Shown here in pieces: positions 30,123-39,542 of a stretch of 64,000 nucleotides of DNA. Numbering within the stretch: the stretch's first letter is position 1; every line of letters starts with the position of its first letter. Source of the DNA: Iamia majanohamensis (GTDB lineage Bacteria > Actinomycetota > Acidimicrobiia > Acidimicrobiales > Iamiaceae); contig NZ_CP116942.1 in assembly GCF_028532485.1 (NCBI RefSeq), positions 1,612,001-1,676,000 on the forward strand, in the 5' to 3' direction. A program made the position numbers and the translations under genes. The notes beneath the pieces were generated by a model. That model was not told the origin of the DNA. It ran no database searches and saw only the letters and a list, made by a program, of their open reading frames with translations.

Positions 30123-31370
30123 TCAGCCGCCGCTGGTGGACCAGTGCCAGGGCTCGGAGGGCAGGTTCTTGAAGCCGTGCTCGGCGGCGTGCTCGTCGAG
30201 CCAGCGGAAGCACGCGGTGGCCCGGGTGGAGCAGCGGTCGAAGTCGATGGCGAGGCCGACCTCGTGCAGGGACGAGCCGGGTCGGGCGGTCGGGGGCGAG
30301 CACGCGCTCGCCGGGCGGCCGAAGACGTCGCCGTCGCAGTGGGCGGCGCGGAGGGCCATCTGCTCGGCCGTCGAGCGGTAGCCGAAGCCGGTGAGCACCA
30401 CGCCGTCGGTGGCGGCGTGCAGCACCATCTCGCCCAGCTGGTCGGCGATGAGGCAGTTGACGGTGATGCCGGCGACGGTGCACAGGTCGATGCCCCCGGG
30501 GGCCAGCGAGGTGCCGACCTCGAGGGACCCGGCCTCCCGCGCCGCCTCCTGGGCCTCCTCCTCGGCCTCCCGGGCGGCGTCGAGGAACGCCCGGAGGTCC
30601 GCCGCCCGCTGGGCCGCCGCCTCCTGGGCCGCGATCTGGGCCAGCCGGGCCCGCTCGGCCGCCTCCTCGGCGCGTGCCTTGGCGGCCGCCGCCTCCATCC
30701 AGGCCTGGCGCTGGGCCTCCTGGATCGCCCGCTGGAGCTCGATGGCGGTCTCGGTCCGCTCGGCCTGCTGGTCCCGCAGCCCGGCCAGGAGGTCGTCGAG
30801 CTCCTCGGCCTGGGCGTCGTTGGCCGCCTCGAGGGCGGCGAGGTCCTCATGCTCGTGCTCGAGCCGGGCCCGCTGGTCGTCGAGCTGGTCGAGGAGGCGG
30901 TCGTCGGTGACGCTGCGGGCCTCGGCGTAGATGCGGCGGATGAGGCTGGCGTCCACCTGGGGGTTCGGGATGTCCACGGCGGTGCGGTCGGCCATGTAGG
31001 TCCCGGCGATGCGCTCCCGGAGGATGGTCTCGAGGGTGGTGATCCGGGTGCGGGCGTCGGCGACCGCGGCGCGGGTGTCGGCGGCCTCCTCGTCGAGGCG
31101 GTCGGCCTCGTCGGCCAGCTCGGCCTGGCGGTCCCGCGCCGCCTCGATGTCGGCGTCGAGCGCCTCGAGGTCGCGGTTGAGCGCCTCGAGCTGGGCGACG
31201 TAGCCCTCGGCCGCGGCGCGCTCCTCGGCGCCGGCGCCGGTGGGGGTGCTCGTCGTGGGCGCGGGGTCGGGGGCGGCCGGGCCGGTCTGGCCCGCCGTCG
31301 GGGCGGCCGTGGTGGCGGCCAGCACGGTGGCGATGAGGAGTGTGCCGAGCGCGCCGGAGAACCTGTGCAT
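30123..31370 (-). CDS. Secreted coiled-coil M15-type D,D-carboxypeptidase
   Basis: 415 residues. A signal peptide (residues 1-27) and a short Thr/Pro spacer lead to about 210 residues of Ala/Glu/Arg heptads forming a long coiled coil. An M15 (VanY-type) peptidase domain follows. Zinc ligands and the active site are visible in SSLHEVGLAIDFD and EPWHWSTSGG. It would trim D-Ala-D-Ala stem peptides outside the membrane. The coiled coil plus hydrolase layout resembles EnvC/PcsB/RipC hydrolases, which are controlled by FtsEX. The ATG start directly precedes the signal peptide. Confidence 0.85.
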   Translation of the reverse strand: MHRFSGALGTLLIATVLAATTAAPTAGQTGPAAPDPAPTTSTPTGAGAEERAAAEGYVAQLEALNRDLEALDADIEAARDRQAELADEADRLDEEAADTRAAVADARTRITTLETILRERIAGTYMADRTAVDIPNPQVDASLIRRIYAEARSVTDDRLLDQLDDQRARLEHEHEDLAALEAANDAQAEELDDLLAGLRDQQAERTETAIELQRAIQEAQRQAWMEAAAAKARAEEAAERARLAQIAAQEAAAQRAADLRAFLDAAREAEEEAQEAAREAGSLEVGTSLAPGGIDLCTVAGITVNCLIADQLGEMVLHAATDGVVLTGFGYRSTAEQMALRAAHCDGDVFGRPASACSPPTARPGSSLHEVGLAIDFDRCSTRATACFRWLDEHAAEHGFKNLPSEPWHWSTSGG

Positions 31371-31539
31371 CGAGCGTCCTGAACCCCCTGGGCGGTGGTG
31401 GGTCGCCGGGACGACCCTCTGGTCGCACCCGACGGGCCGACCCGGCCCCGGTCTCGCGTGGTCCCCGTGCTCGGGGCTGGCTCCCCCTGTCGGCCGGTCG
31501 GCGTCGACCATGAGGGGAGATCGCGCCCGTCGGCCCCGG

Positions 31540-31545
31540 TAGGGT
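31540..31545 (+). promoter_or_regulatory. -10 hexamer of the ferritin-like protein gene
   Basis: TAGGGT about 21 bases before the GTG, with a strong GGGAGG (31557-31562) in the short leader. The rest of 31371-31530 shows no gene. Confidence 0.5.
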
Positions 31546-31566
31546 CCGGGCGTCCCGGGAGGTGCC

Positions 31567-32610
31567 GTGACCCAGCTCGTCTACTCCACCGAAGAGCTCT
31601 TCTCCGAGCACGACTTCGCCGCCCCGCAGGTCGTCGAGGGCCAGCGCCTCCACGGGGGCTTCCTGGCCGACGGCACCTACCAACCCCCCCGTGCCCTCGG
31701 GCGCTCCGAGGCGCTCGACGCCTGGACCGAGGCGCTGCGCGCCCGCGGCGGCGAGCTGTTCGACGCCGACGCCTCGCTGCTCACCGGGCCCCGGGTGCCG
31801 AACCTGGCCCAGCACCGCATCCTCCTCCGGGCCGGCATCGGGCAGGCCTTCTGGAACATGCTCACCGTCACCGGGAAGATCGAGGCCAAGGGCCGCCTCC
31901 TCGCCGACGTCACCTTCCCCGACCTCTCCGACGTGGTCGCCGAGGACATCTCCGAGATGGCCATCGGCCACCTGGGCCGGGGTCTCCTCGTGGCCCACGG
32001 GCTGGACGAGGGCGGGCTGCCCGACGAGGGCATCGGCGGCCACGACGTCATGTGGTTCGTGGCCCGCGACCTGGCCTTCGGCGCCGGCGCCCACCCCGAC
32101 GTCGACCCGCCCGAGAGCATCGGCCGGCCCGAGACGGGGGAGCGGTCGATGCCGGAGCTGCCCCCCGAGATCGAGGGCCTCCTCTCGTTCCTCATGAACC
32201 TGCTCCTCATCGAGTTCCGGGCCGAGATCGGCTTCGCCCTCAGCCAGGAGGTGCTGCGCACGCCCGGCCTGTTCCCGGACCGGGAGGACGAGGCCGAGCT
32301 GGCGGCCGAGCTCATCGAGCGCATCCGCACCGACGAGCTCGTCCACGTCCGCTCCCTGCGCCTGTACCTGGGCGAGCTGCGCGCCGTGCCGCTGCGGACC
32401 GTGGACGGGGGCACCGTCGCCGGGGCCGAGGTGATCGACCGGGCCTGGGCCGGGCTCGTCCGCTGGGCCACCGTCGAGCAGCCCGCCCTCGTCGCCGACC
32501 AGCAGCGCCGCACCCTCGACGACCTCGTCGCCGGGCACCCGGACGCGACCGCGCTGCGGACCGAGCTCGACGCCGCCGCCGACCCCGGCGTGGTCCCCCT
32601 GGCCTCCTGA
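31567..32610 (+). CDS. Conserved hypothetical, possibly ferritin-like
   Basis: 347 residues, no signal peptide or membrane helix. Helical segments carry carboxylate/His patterns like di-iron helices: LIEFRAEIGFALSQEVL and later IRTDELVHVRSLRLYL (E-x2-H). ILLRAGIGQAFWNMLTVTGKIEAKG lies in the middle. I suggest a ferritin-like fold, but only from these spacings. GTG start with GGGAGG 5 bases upstream. It is divergent from the peptidase gene. Confidence 0.6.
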   Translation: MTQLVYSTEELFSEHDFAAPQVVEGQRLHGGFLADGTYQPPRALGRSEALDAWTEALRARGGELFDADASLLTGPRVPNLAQHRILLRAGIGQAFWNMLTVTGKIEAKGRLLADVTFPDLSDVVAEDISEMAIGHLGRGLLVAHGLDEGGLPDEGIGGHDVMWFVARDLAFGAGAHPDVDPPESIGRPETGERSMPELPPEIEGLLSFLMNLLLIEFRAEIGFALSQEVLRTPGLFPDREDEAELAAELIERIRTDELVHVRSLRLYLGELRAVPLRTVDGGTVAGAEVIDRAWAGLVRWATVEQPALVADQQRRTLDDLVAGHPDATALRTELDAAADPGVVPLAS

Positions 32611-32620
32611 CCCCCCGGGG

Positions 32621-33280
32621 TCAGTCCTCGTCCTCGTCGCCCCCCGGCGCACGGAGGACGGGCAGGGACCAGTCCCAGTGGATGGCGGCCAGGCGCACGG
32701 CGAGGATCGTGAGCACGCCGAGCCAGGTGGCCACCAGCGGCTCGACGTCCACCTCGAGCAGCAGCACGTAGAGCGAGGTGCCGGCCAGGGCGGCCAGGGC
32801 GTAGATCTGCCCCGAGAGGACGGCGGGCCGGCGCCGGACCAGCAGGTCGCGGATGACGCCGCCGCCGACGCCGGTGACCACGCCGAGCACCGCCGCGGCC
32901 CACGCCGCCACGCCCTGGTCGAGGGCCACGTCGGCCCCGACGACGGCGAAGGCGGCCAGGCCGGCGGCGTCGGCCACCAGGACGTGGGCCCGCGAGTCGA
33001 GGTCGCCGCCGACCCGCTCGACCACGGGGATGGCCACGACCGCGACCGCGGCGGCGAGCAGGAGGGGCCAGGACTCGGTCAGCCAGTCGATGGGCACGTC
33101 GAGGATGAGGTCGCGCAGGGTGCCACCCCCCACCGAGACCACGACGGCCAGCACGACCACCCCCAGCCAGTCGAGGCGGGCGCGGGCCCCGGCCATCACC
33201 CCGGAGAGGGCGAAGGCGACCGTGCCGACCACCTCCATGACGAGGATGACGGTGTCCCCGGAGGTCTCCAGCACGCCCAC
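32621..33280 (-). CDS. TRIC-type (UPF0126) membrane channel
   Basis: 219 residues with about seven membrane segments in two homologous halves. Each half carries the glycine motif, SVGGGTLRDLILD in the first and GVGGGVIRDLLV in the second. Bacterial TRIC proteins form trimeric monovalent-cation channels; the earlier name is UPF0126/YadS. The C-terminus is acidic (GGDEDED). The GTG start has CATCCT ending 6 bases upstream. No operon partner. Confidence 0.88.
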   Translation of the reverse strand: MGVLETSGDTVILVMEVVGTVAFALSGVMAGARARLDWLGVVVLAVVVSVGGGTLRDLILDVPIDWLTESWPLLLAAAVAVVAIPVVERVGGDLDSRAHVLVADAAGLAAFAVVGADVALDQGVAAWAAAVLGVVTGVGGGVIRDLLVRRRPAVLSGQIYALAALAGTSLYVLLLEVDVEPLVATWLGVLTILAVRLAAIHWDWSLPVLRAPGGDEDED

Positions 33281-33344
33281 CCGGCCAGGATGGCGGGTGG
33301 GGGCGGTGCCGTCGGTGGACCCCCGGGGGCGCGCCGGCGACCCC

Positions 33345-35091
<1,747 letters not shown>

Positions 35092-35103
35092 CCGGTCAGG
35101 AAC

Positions 35104-35170
35104 ACGACAGATGCTTGACCAAGTGGGTTCACGTGCGTCGCACGGACATGAAACAGGGCGTCCCTACGGT
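35104..35170 (+). promoter_or_regulatory. amt promoter with 11-base phased boxes (GlnR-like)
   Basis: Boxes GACAG (35106), GACCA (35117), TTCAC (35128), CGCAC (35139) and GAAAC (35150) are spaced 11 bases apart. TCCCTACGGT (35161-35170) holds the -10. It aligns without gaps to the glnK promoter. Confidence 0.7.
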
Positions 35171-35212
35171 CCCCGTCGGATGCCGCCCGGCAGCCCAGGA
35201 AAGGAGAGGTCC

Positions 35213-36766
35213 ATGCGGGTCAGAACCACCCGGAAGCGGGTGCTGAGGGGGGCGACGTTCGCCGTCGCGGTGGCCGCCACGGCCCTGGCCGTCGCCGGTC
35301 CCGCCGGCGCCCAGTCCACCGAGACCGTCGCCCTCGGCCAGCAGCTCAACCTGCTCTGGATCGTGATCGGGGCGATCCTCGTGATCTTCATGCAGGCCGG
35401 CTTCGCCCTGGTCGAGACCGGCTTCTGCCGGGCCAAGCACGCCTCGCACGTCGTCAGCACCAACTTCGCCATCTTCGGCCTCGGCTTCGTGGCCTTCTTC
35501 CTGGTCGGCTTCCCGCTGGCCTTCGGCGGCTACAGCTACGACCTGCCCGGCTTCGACTGGGGGTACGGGGCCACGCCGCTCGGCGGGGCCCTGGTGGGCT
35601 CGGGGAGCTGGGTGTTCCTGTGGCACGGGGGGTGGGCCCTCTCGGGCGACAAGATCACCCCGGCCGTGGCCGCCTTCTTCCTCTACATGGTGGCCTTCAT
35701 GGACACCGTGGCGACCATCCCGACCGGGTCCATGGCCGAGCGCTGGCGGTGGAAGAGCTTCGTGCTCTGGGGCCTGTTCTGCGGGGCGATCTACTACCCG
35801 CTGTTCACCGCCTGGACCTGGGGCGGGGGCTGGCTGGGCAAGACCTGGGACACCCTCGGCCTCGGCGCCGGGTACGTCGACTTCGCCGGGTCCGGCGTGG
35901 TCCACGCCGTGGGCGGCGTCGCCGCCCTGGCCGGTGCCGTGGTGCTCGGGCCCCGCCTGGGCAAGTTCGCCGAGGACGGCACGCCCCGGGCCATCCCCGG
36001 CCACCACATCCCCATGGCCATGCTCGGGACCTTCATCCTCCTGTTCGGCTGGTTCGGCTTCAACGCGGCGTCGACCTTCGCGGCCACCGACGTGCAGTTC
36101 GCCACCGTCGCCACCAACACGGCCATCGCCGGCGCCTTCGGGGCCGTGGTCGCCATGCTGTGGATGACCTACGTCCGGGGCGACAAGCCCGACCCCGGCA
36201 TGATGGCCAACGGCATGCTGGCCGGGTTGGTGGCCATCACCGCCCCCTGCGCCTTCACCAGCCCCGCCTGGTCGGCCGTCATCGGCGTCATCGCCGGCGT
36301 GCTGGTCATCGAGTCGGTGCTGTTCGTGGAGCGCCGGCTCCACCTCGACGACCCGGTGGGGGCCATCTCGGTCCACGGCGTGTGCGGCACCTTCGGCGTG
36401 CTCGCCGTCGGCATCTTCGCCAACGGCAGCTACGGCGGGGGCTGGAACGGCTCCGACGTCGAGGCCGTCGAGGGCGTGGTCAAGGGCGAGTTCGGCCAGC
36501 TCGGGGCCCAGGCCCTGGGCGCCGTGGTCATCTGGACCGTGATCCTGGGCCTGGCCTACGCCTTCTTCAAGCTGCAGGACACGCTCACCAAGGGCGGCAT
36601 CCGCTCGGCGGCCGAGGACGAGCTCATGGGCCTCGACCTCCCCGAGATGGGCGTCCTCGCCTACCCCGAGTTCAGCGGCGTCGGAGGCCTCGGTGGGTCC
36701 GTGCAGGACCACAGCCACGCCGCGTCGCCGGAGGGCGAGCGGGTGGGGGCCGAGCCCGTGGCCTAG
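35213..36766 (+). CDS. amt: Ammonium transporter
   Basis: 517 residues with a cleavable signal peptide (residues 1-33, ending AGAQS) and eleven membrane segments. Amt signatures are FALVETGFCRAKH, DFAGSGVVHAVGGVAALAG, GWFGFNAAST and the channel histidines in that region and in ISVHGVCGTFGVLAVG. An acidic tail ends with EPVA. It imports ammonium and is blocked by GlnK, encoded just upstream. It has its own promoter and a good ribosome site (AGGAGAGG, just before the ATG). Confidence 0.95.
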   Translation: MRVRTTRKRVLRGATFAVAVAATALAVAGPAGAQSTETVALGQQLNLLWIVIGAILVIFMQAGFALVETGFCRAKHASHVVSTNFAIFGLGFVAFFLVGFPLAFGGYSYDLPGFDWGYGATPLGGALVGSGSWVFLWHGGWALSGDKITPAVAAFFLYMVAFMDTVATIPTGSMAERWRWKSFVLWGLFCGAIYYPLFTAWTWGGGWLGKTWDTLGLGAGYVDFAGSGVVHAVGGVAALAGAVVLGPRLGKFAEDGTPRAIPGHHIPMAMLGTFILLFGWFGFNAASTFAATDVQFATVATNTAIAGAFGAVVAMLWMTYVRGDKPDPGMMANGMLAGLVAITAPCAFTSPAWSAVIGVIAGVLVIESVLFVERRLHLDDPVGAISVHGVCGTFGVLAVGIFANGSYGGGWNGSDVEAVEGVVKGEFGQLGAQALGAVVIWTVILGLAYAFFKLQDTLTKGGIRSAAEDELMGLDLPEMGVLAYPEFSGVGGLGGSVQDHSHAASPEGERVGAEPVA

Positions 36767-36788
36767 CCCCCCCGCACCCCTGAGCGAC

Positions 36789-36819
36789 GACGGCCCCGGG
36801 CGCCCCGCCCGGGGCCGTC
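36789..36819 (+). terminator. Hairpin terminator after amt
   Basis: Perfect 13-base arms (36789-36801 and 36807-36819) around GCCCC. It isolates amt from the regulator gene downstream. Confidence 0.75.
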
Positions 36820-36850
36820 CCGCGCCCGCGCCGGCCCCACCCCTCCCCCG

Positions 36851-36926
36851 TACAGATCTACGTCAGGTGATCGACACGGACATGTGACCCGGTCCGCACG
36901 CTCCCGTCGCACGGGCGACCTAGGTT
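36851..36926 (+). promoter_or_regulatory. Promoter of mini-receiver regulator gene with phased boxes
   Basis: Boxes TACAG (36851), GTCAG (36862), GACAC (36873), GTGAC (36884), CGCAC (36895) and GTCGC (36906) start every 11 bases. The -10 TAGGTT (36921-36926) lies 10 bases past the last box, the same register as at glnK and amt. GTG follows after 7 bases. Confidence 0.6.
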
Positions 36927-36933
36927 TGCCGCC

Positions 36934-37467
36934 GTGCTCGACGTGGGGACCGACGGAGGGGTGGGCGGCGGCACGGCCGAGATCCTGCGCTGGCCGGCCG
37001 ACGCCGCCCTGCTGGCCGACCTCCGGGCCCAGCGCCGGCCGCGCCTCCTCGTCCTCGACCCCGGGGTGGAGCCGCCACCCGCGGTCGATGCCCTGGAGGA
37101 CGTGATCTGGACCCCGGCCGACGAGCGCGACCTCTTCGCCCGGCTCAACCGCCTCGCCCTCCGCAGCGTCCAGCCCGCCTGCCTCGCCGTGGGCGACGTG
37201 GCCGTCGACGACGCCGGCGTGCTCACCTTCGCCGGCCGCCGGGTCGCCCTGCCGGCCGTCGAGCGCCGCTTGGTGGACCTCCTCGCGTCGGCCCCCGGCC
37301 GGCTCCACCGGCGCGAGGAGCTCTGCCTGGCCGCCTGGGGCGGTGCCCCCCGGGCCCGACGCTCGCTCGACACCCGCATCTCGTCGCTGCGCGCCCGGCT
37401 GGCGGCGGTCGGCCTCACCGTCGGCTGCGTGCCCGGACGCGGCTTCCTCCTGGCGGTGCGCCCGTGA
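36934..37467 (+). CDS. OmpR-type winged-helix regulator with shortened receiver-like domain
   Basis: 177 residues. The C-terminal half is an OmpR/PhoB-type winged helix (RRVALPAVERRLVDLLASAPG, LDTRISSLRARL, PGRGFLLAV). The N-terminal half resembles a receiver cut to its third strand (RPRLLVLDPG) and last helix (WTPADERDLFARLNRL), so phosphorylation is unlikely. GlnR of actinobacteria is also an atypical orphan OmpR regulator. Its position after glnK-amt and the phased boxes suggest it regulates nitrogen genes and itself. The leaderless TAGGTT fixes the GTG start. Confidence 0.75.
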   Translation: MLDVGTDGGVGGGTAEILRWPADAALLADLRAQRRPRLLVLDPGVEPPPAVDALEDVIWTPADERDLFARLNRLALRSVQPACLAVGDVAVDDAGVLTFAGRRVALPAVERRLVDLLASAPGRLHRREELCLAAWGGAPRARRSLDTRISSLRARLAAVGLTVGCVPGRGFLLAVRP

Positions 37468-37856
37468 CCGCCGGGGCGCCGGCCCTGCGCTCGCGGGCCG
37501 ACAGGGGGTGGCGCCTGGCCGGCCTGCTCGGGCTCATGCTCGTCACCTTCGTCTGCCTGCCCCTGGGGGCGCGCGACGCGGCCGGCGTGTCCTCGGTCCT
37601 GCCCGCCCTCCGCCCCGTGGCCCTGGCCCAGCCGGCCGGGTCCCTGGCCTCCCGGCCGGCCGACGCCGCGTCGCACGAGGCGCCCCGGGCCCCGCGCAGC
37701 CCCCGTCCGGTGGCCCCGTCGGTCGTCGTCGCCCTCGCCGGGGTCGCGCTCGCCGTCCTCGCCGTCGTGGCGCGCCGTCGGGCCGCCGACGACGACGTCC
37801 CCCGCGTCCCTGCGGCCTCGGCCTCGGCCAGCCGCGCCCCTCCTGCCGTCTGCTGA
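37464..37856 (+). CDS. Small two-segment membrane protein
   Basis: 130 residues. Hydrophobic segments at about residues 18-36 (LLGLMLVTFVCLPLGA) and 88-108 (VVVALAGVALAVLAVVA) are separated by a Pro/Ala/Ser-rich loop, with an Arg-rich stretch after the second. It overlaps the upstream regulator by GTGA and precedes a second, related regulator. It may be a membrane partner of these regulators, but nothing in the sequence proves it. Confidence 0.65.
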   Translation: MTAGAPALRSRADRGWRLAGLLGLMLVTFVCLPLGARDAAGVSSVLPALRPVALAQPAGSLASRPADAASHEAPRAPRSPRPVAPSVVVALAGVALAVLAVVARRRAADDDVPRVPAASASASRAPPAVC

Positions 37857-37865
37857 TCCCCGCCG

Positions 37866-37884
37866 GGTCCGCGCCCCGCGGACC
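37866..37884 (+). terminator. Small hairpin between the membrane protein and second regulator
   Basis: Arms GGTCCGC and GCGGACC around GCCCC. It could be a terminator or a regulator site. Confidence 0.4.
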
Positions 37885-37934
37885 GTGCCGAGATCGCGCG
37901 CCGCCCGTCGGCGCACGTGGACGAAAGGACCCCC

Positions 37935-38495
37935 ATGCTCAGTCGCCCGGCTGATCCCACGGACCCGCCCGAGGGCCGGTCCACCACCGTCACCCTGCTC
38001 CGCTGGCCGGCCGAGGCCGACCGGCGGGAGGAGCTGGCCGCCGACGGCCGGCCCCGCCTCCTCGTCGTCGACCGCGGCGACGCCCCCCCGCTCGTCTGGG
38101 ACGACCTGGAGGACTGGGTCCGCGACCCGGCCGACCCGGTCGAGGTCCAGACCCGCCTGCAGACCCTCGCGCAGCGGTCGGGCCCCACCGCCGAGGCCGC
38201 GTCGGCCCGCCCCACCCTCGACGCCGACGGGATCGTGCGCTGGGCCGGGCGGTGGACGAGCGTGCCCCCCATCGAGGCCCGCATCCTCGCCCCCCTCCTC
38301 GACCAGCAGGGCGCGGTGGTGCGCCGCCAGGACCTCATCGACGGGGCCTGGCCCGACGGCGTGGCCTCCGAGCGCGTCCTCGACGGTCGCATCAAGCACC
38401 TCCGGGGGCGGCTGCGGCCCCTCGGCCTCGCCATCCGCACGGTGCGGGGGATCGGCTTCCTCCTCGAGGAGCACGACGAGGGCACCCCGGCCTGA
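37935..38495 (+). CDS. OmpR-type winged-helix regulator with shortened receiver-like domain (paralogue)
   Basis: 186 residues, clear paralogue of the gene at 36934. The N-terminal part shares LLRWPA, RPRLLVVD, a Pro pair, DLEDW and PADPVEVQTRLQTLAQRS. The winged helix has WTSVPPIEARILAPLLDQQG, VLDGRIKHLRGRL and VRGIGFLLEE. The ATG has GAAAGGA upstream (37923-37929); no leaderless -10. Two such proteins side by side could form a heterodimer or bind separate halves of the phased sites (inference). Confidence 0.75.
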   Translation: MLSRPADPTDPPEGRSTTVTLLRWPAEADRREELAADGRPRLLVVDRGDAPPLVWDDLEDWVRDPADPVEVQTRLQTLAQRSGPTAEAASARPTLDADGIVRWAGRWTSVPPIEARILAPLLDQQGAVVRRQDLIDGAWPDGVASERVLDGRIKHLRGRLRPLGLAIRTVRGIGFLLEEHDEGTPA

Positions 38496-38549
38496 CCGGC
38501 CGGGCACCTGTGGGCGGGTCGGGCGGCGCGACCCGGGCAGACTGGCCCG

Positions 38550-39512
38550 GTGATCGTCGACTGCGCCGTGTACCGCGACGGGGCCCGGGTCGACCGCCCC
38601 GCCACCATCGCCGGGGCGACCGACGACGACCCCGGCTGCTTCACCTGGATCGGGATGCACGACCCGACGCCCGAGGAGATCGACGAGGTGGGGGAGGAGT
38701 GCGCCCTCCACGAGCTGCTGGTGGAGGACGTGCGCAACGCCCACCAGCGGGCCAAGTGGGACGCCTTCGAGGAGACGGTCCTGGTCGTGCTGAAGACCGC
38801 CCTCTACCGGCCGCCCGACCAGGTCGAGATCGGTGAGCTCCAGGTCATCCTCGGTCGCGGGTACGTCGTCACCGTGCGCCACGGCGACGCCGCCGCCCTG
38901 GGCGAGGTGCGCCGCCGGCTCGAGGCCGACCCGGACCTGCTGCGCCTCGGGCCCCTGGCCGTGCTGTACGGCATCGCCGACCACGTCGTCGACGCCTACT
39001 CGCCCGTGCTGAGCGAGCTGGAGACCGACGTCGACGAGGCCGAGCAGGCCGTGTTCAGCCCGGAGCGGACCAACGAGGCGCCGCGGGTCTACCGGCTCAA
39101 GCGCCAGGTGCTCGAGCTGCGCCGCAACATCGTCCCCGTGGGGGCGGTGGTCGACAGCCTGTGCCAGCCCGAGCCCCACGGCGTCCCGCCCCAGCTGGTC
39201 GACTACTTCACCGACGTGGCCGACCACGCCCACCGGGTGATGGGGCGCGTCGAGGTCGCCCGCGAGCTGCTCACCGACGCCCTCAACGCCAACCTGGCCC
39301 AGCAGGGCGTGCAGCAGAACGAGGACATGCGCCGCATCTCGGCCTGGGCCGCGGTGTTCGCGGCCCCGACGCTGCTCGCCGGGGTGTGGGGCATGAACTT
39401 CGAGCGGATGCCCGAGCTGGACAACGCCCTCGGCTACCCCCTGGCGGTGCTGGCCATGGTTGCCCTCTCCGGCACCCTCATCGCCATCTTCCGCCGCGCC
39501 GGCTGGCTGTAG
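38550..39512 (+). CDS. corA: CorA-family magnesium/cobalt transporter
   Basis: 320 residues. A cytoplasmic funnel (FTWIGMHDPTPEEIDEVGEE, ELLVEDVRNAHQRAKWD) precedes the long helix and two C-terminal membrane helices. The pore motif is WGMNFERMPEL at about residues 280-290, with GMN kept. It is a pentameric Mg2+ channel. The GTG has CAGACT ending 6 bases upstream. It is unrelated in function to the molybdate operon it converges on. Confidence 0.92.
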   Translation: MIVDCAVYRDGARVDRPATIAGATDDDPGCFTWIGMHDPTPEEIDEVGEECALHELLVEDVRNAHQRAKWDAFEETVLVVLKTALYRPPDQVEIGELQVILGRGYVVTVRHGDAAALGEVRRRLEADPDLLRLGPLAVLYGIADHVVDAYSPVLSELETDVDEAEQAVFSPERTNEAPRVYRLKRQVLELRRNIVPVGAVVDSLCQPEPHGVPPQLVDYFTDVADHAHRVMGRVEVARELLTDALNANLAQQGVQQNEDMRRISAWAAVFAAPTLLAGVWGMNFERMPELDNALGYPLAVLAMVALSGTLIAIFRRAGWL

Positions 39513-39542
39513 CCGTCGTCGCAGCCGCGGGTCCGGCCCCGC

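Noticed and set aside
23983-31500. Direct repeat of the tRNA-Val 3' end as an attachment site
   Set aside because: I found no second copy of the T-arm and acceptor sequence to the right, and no integrase gene, so an integrated element is not supported.
35115-35120. TTGACC as -35 of amt
   Set aside because: It lies 44 bases before the -10, too far for a promoter spacer; it is better explained as part of the phased boxes.
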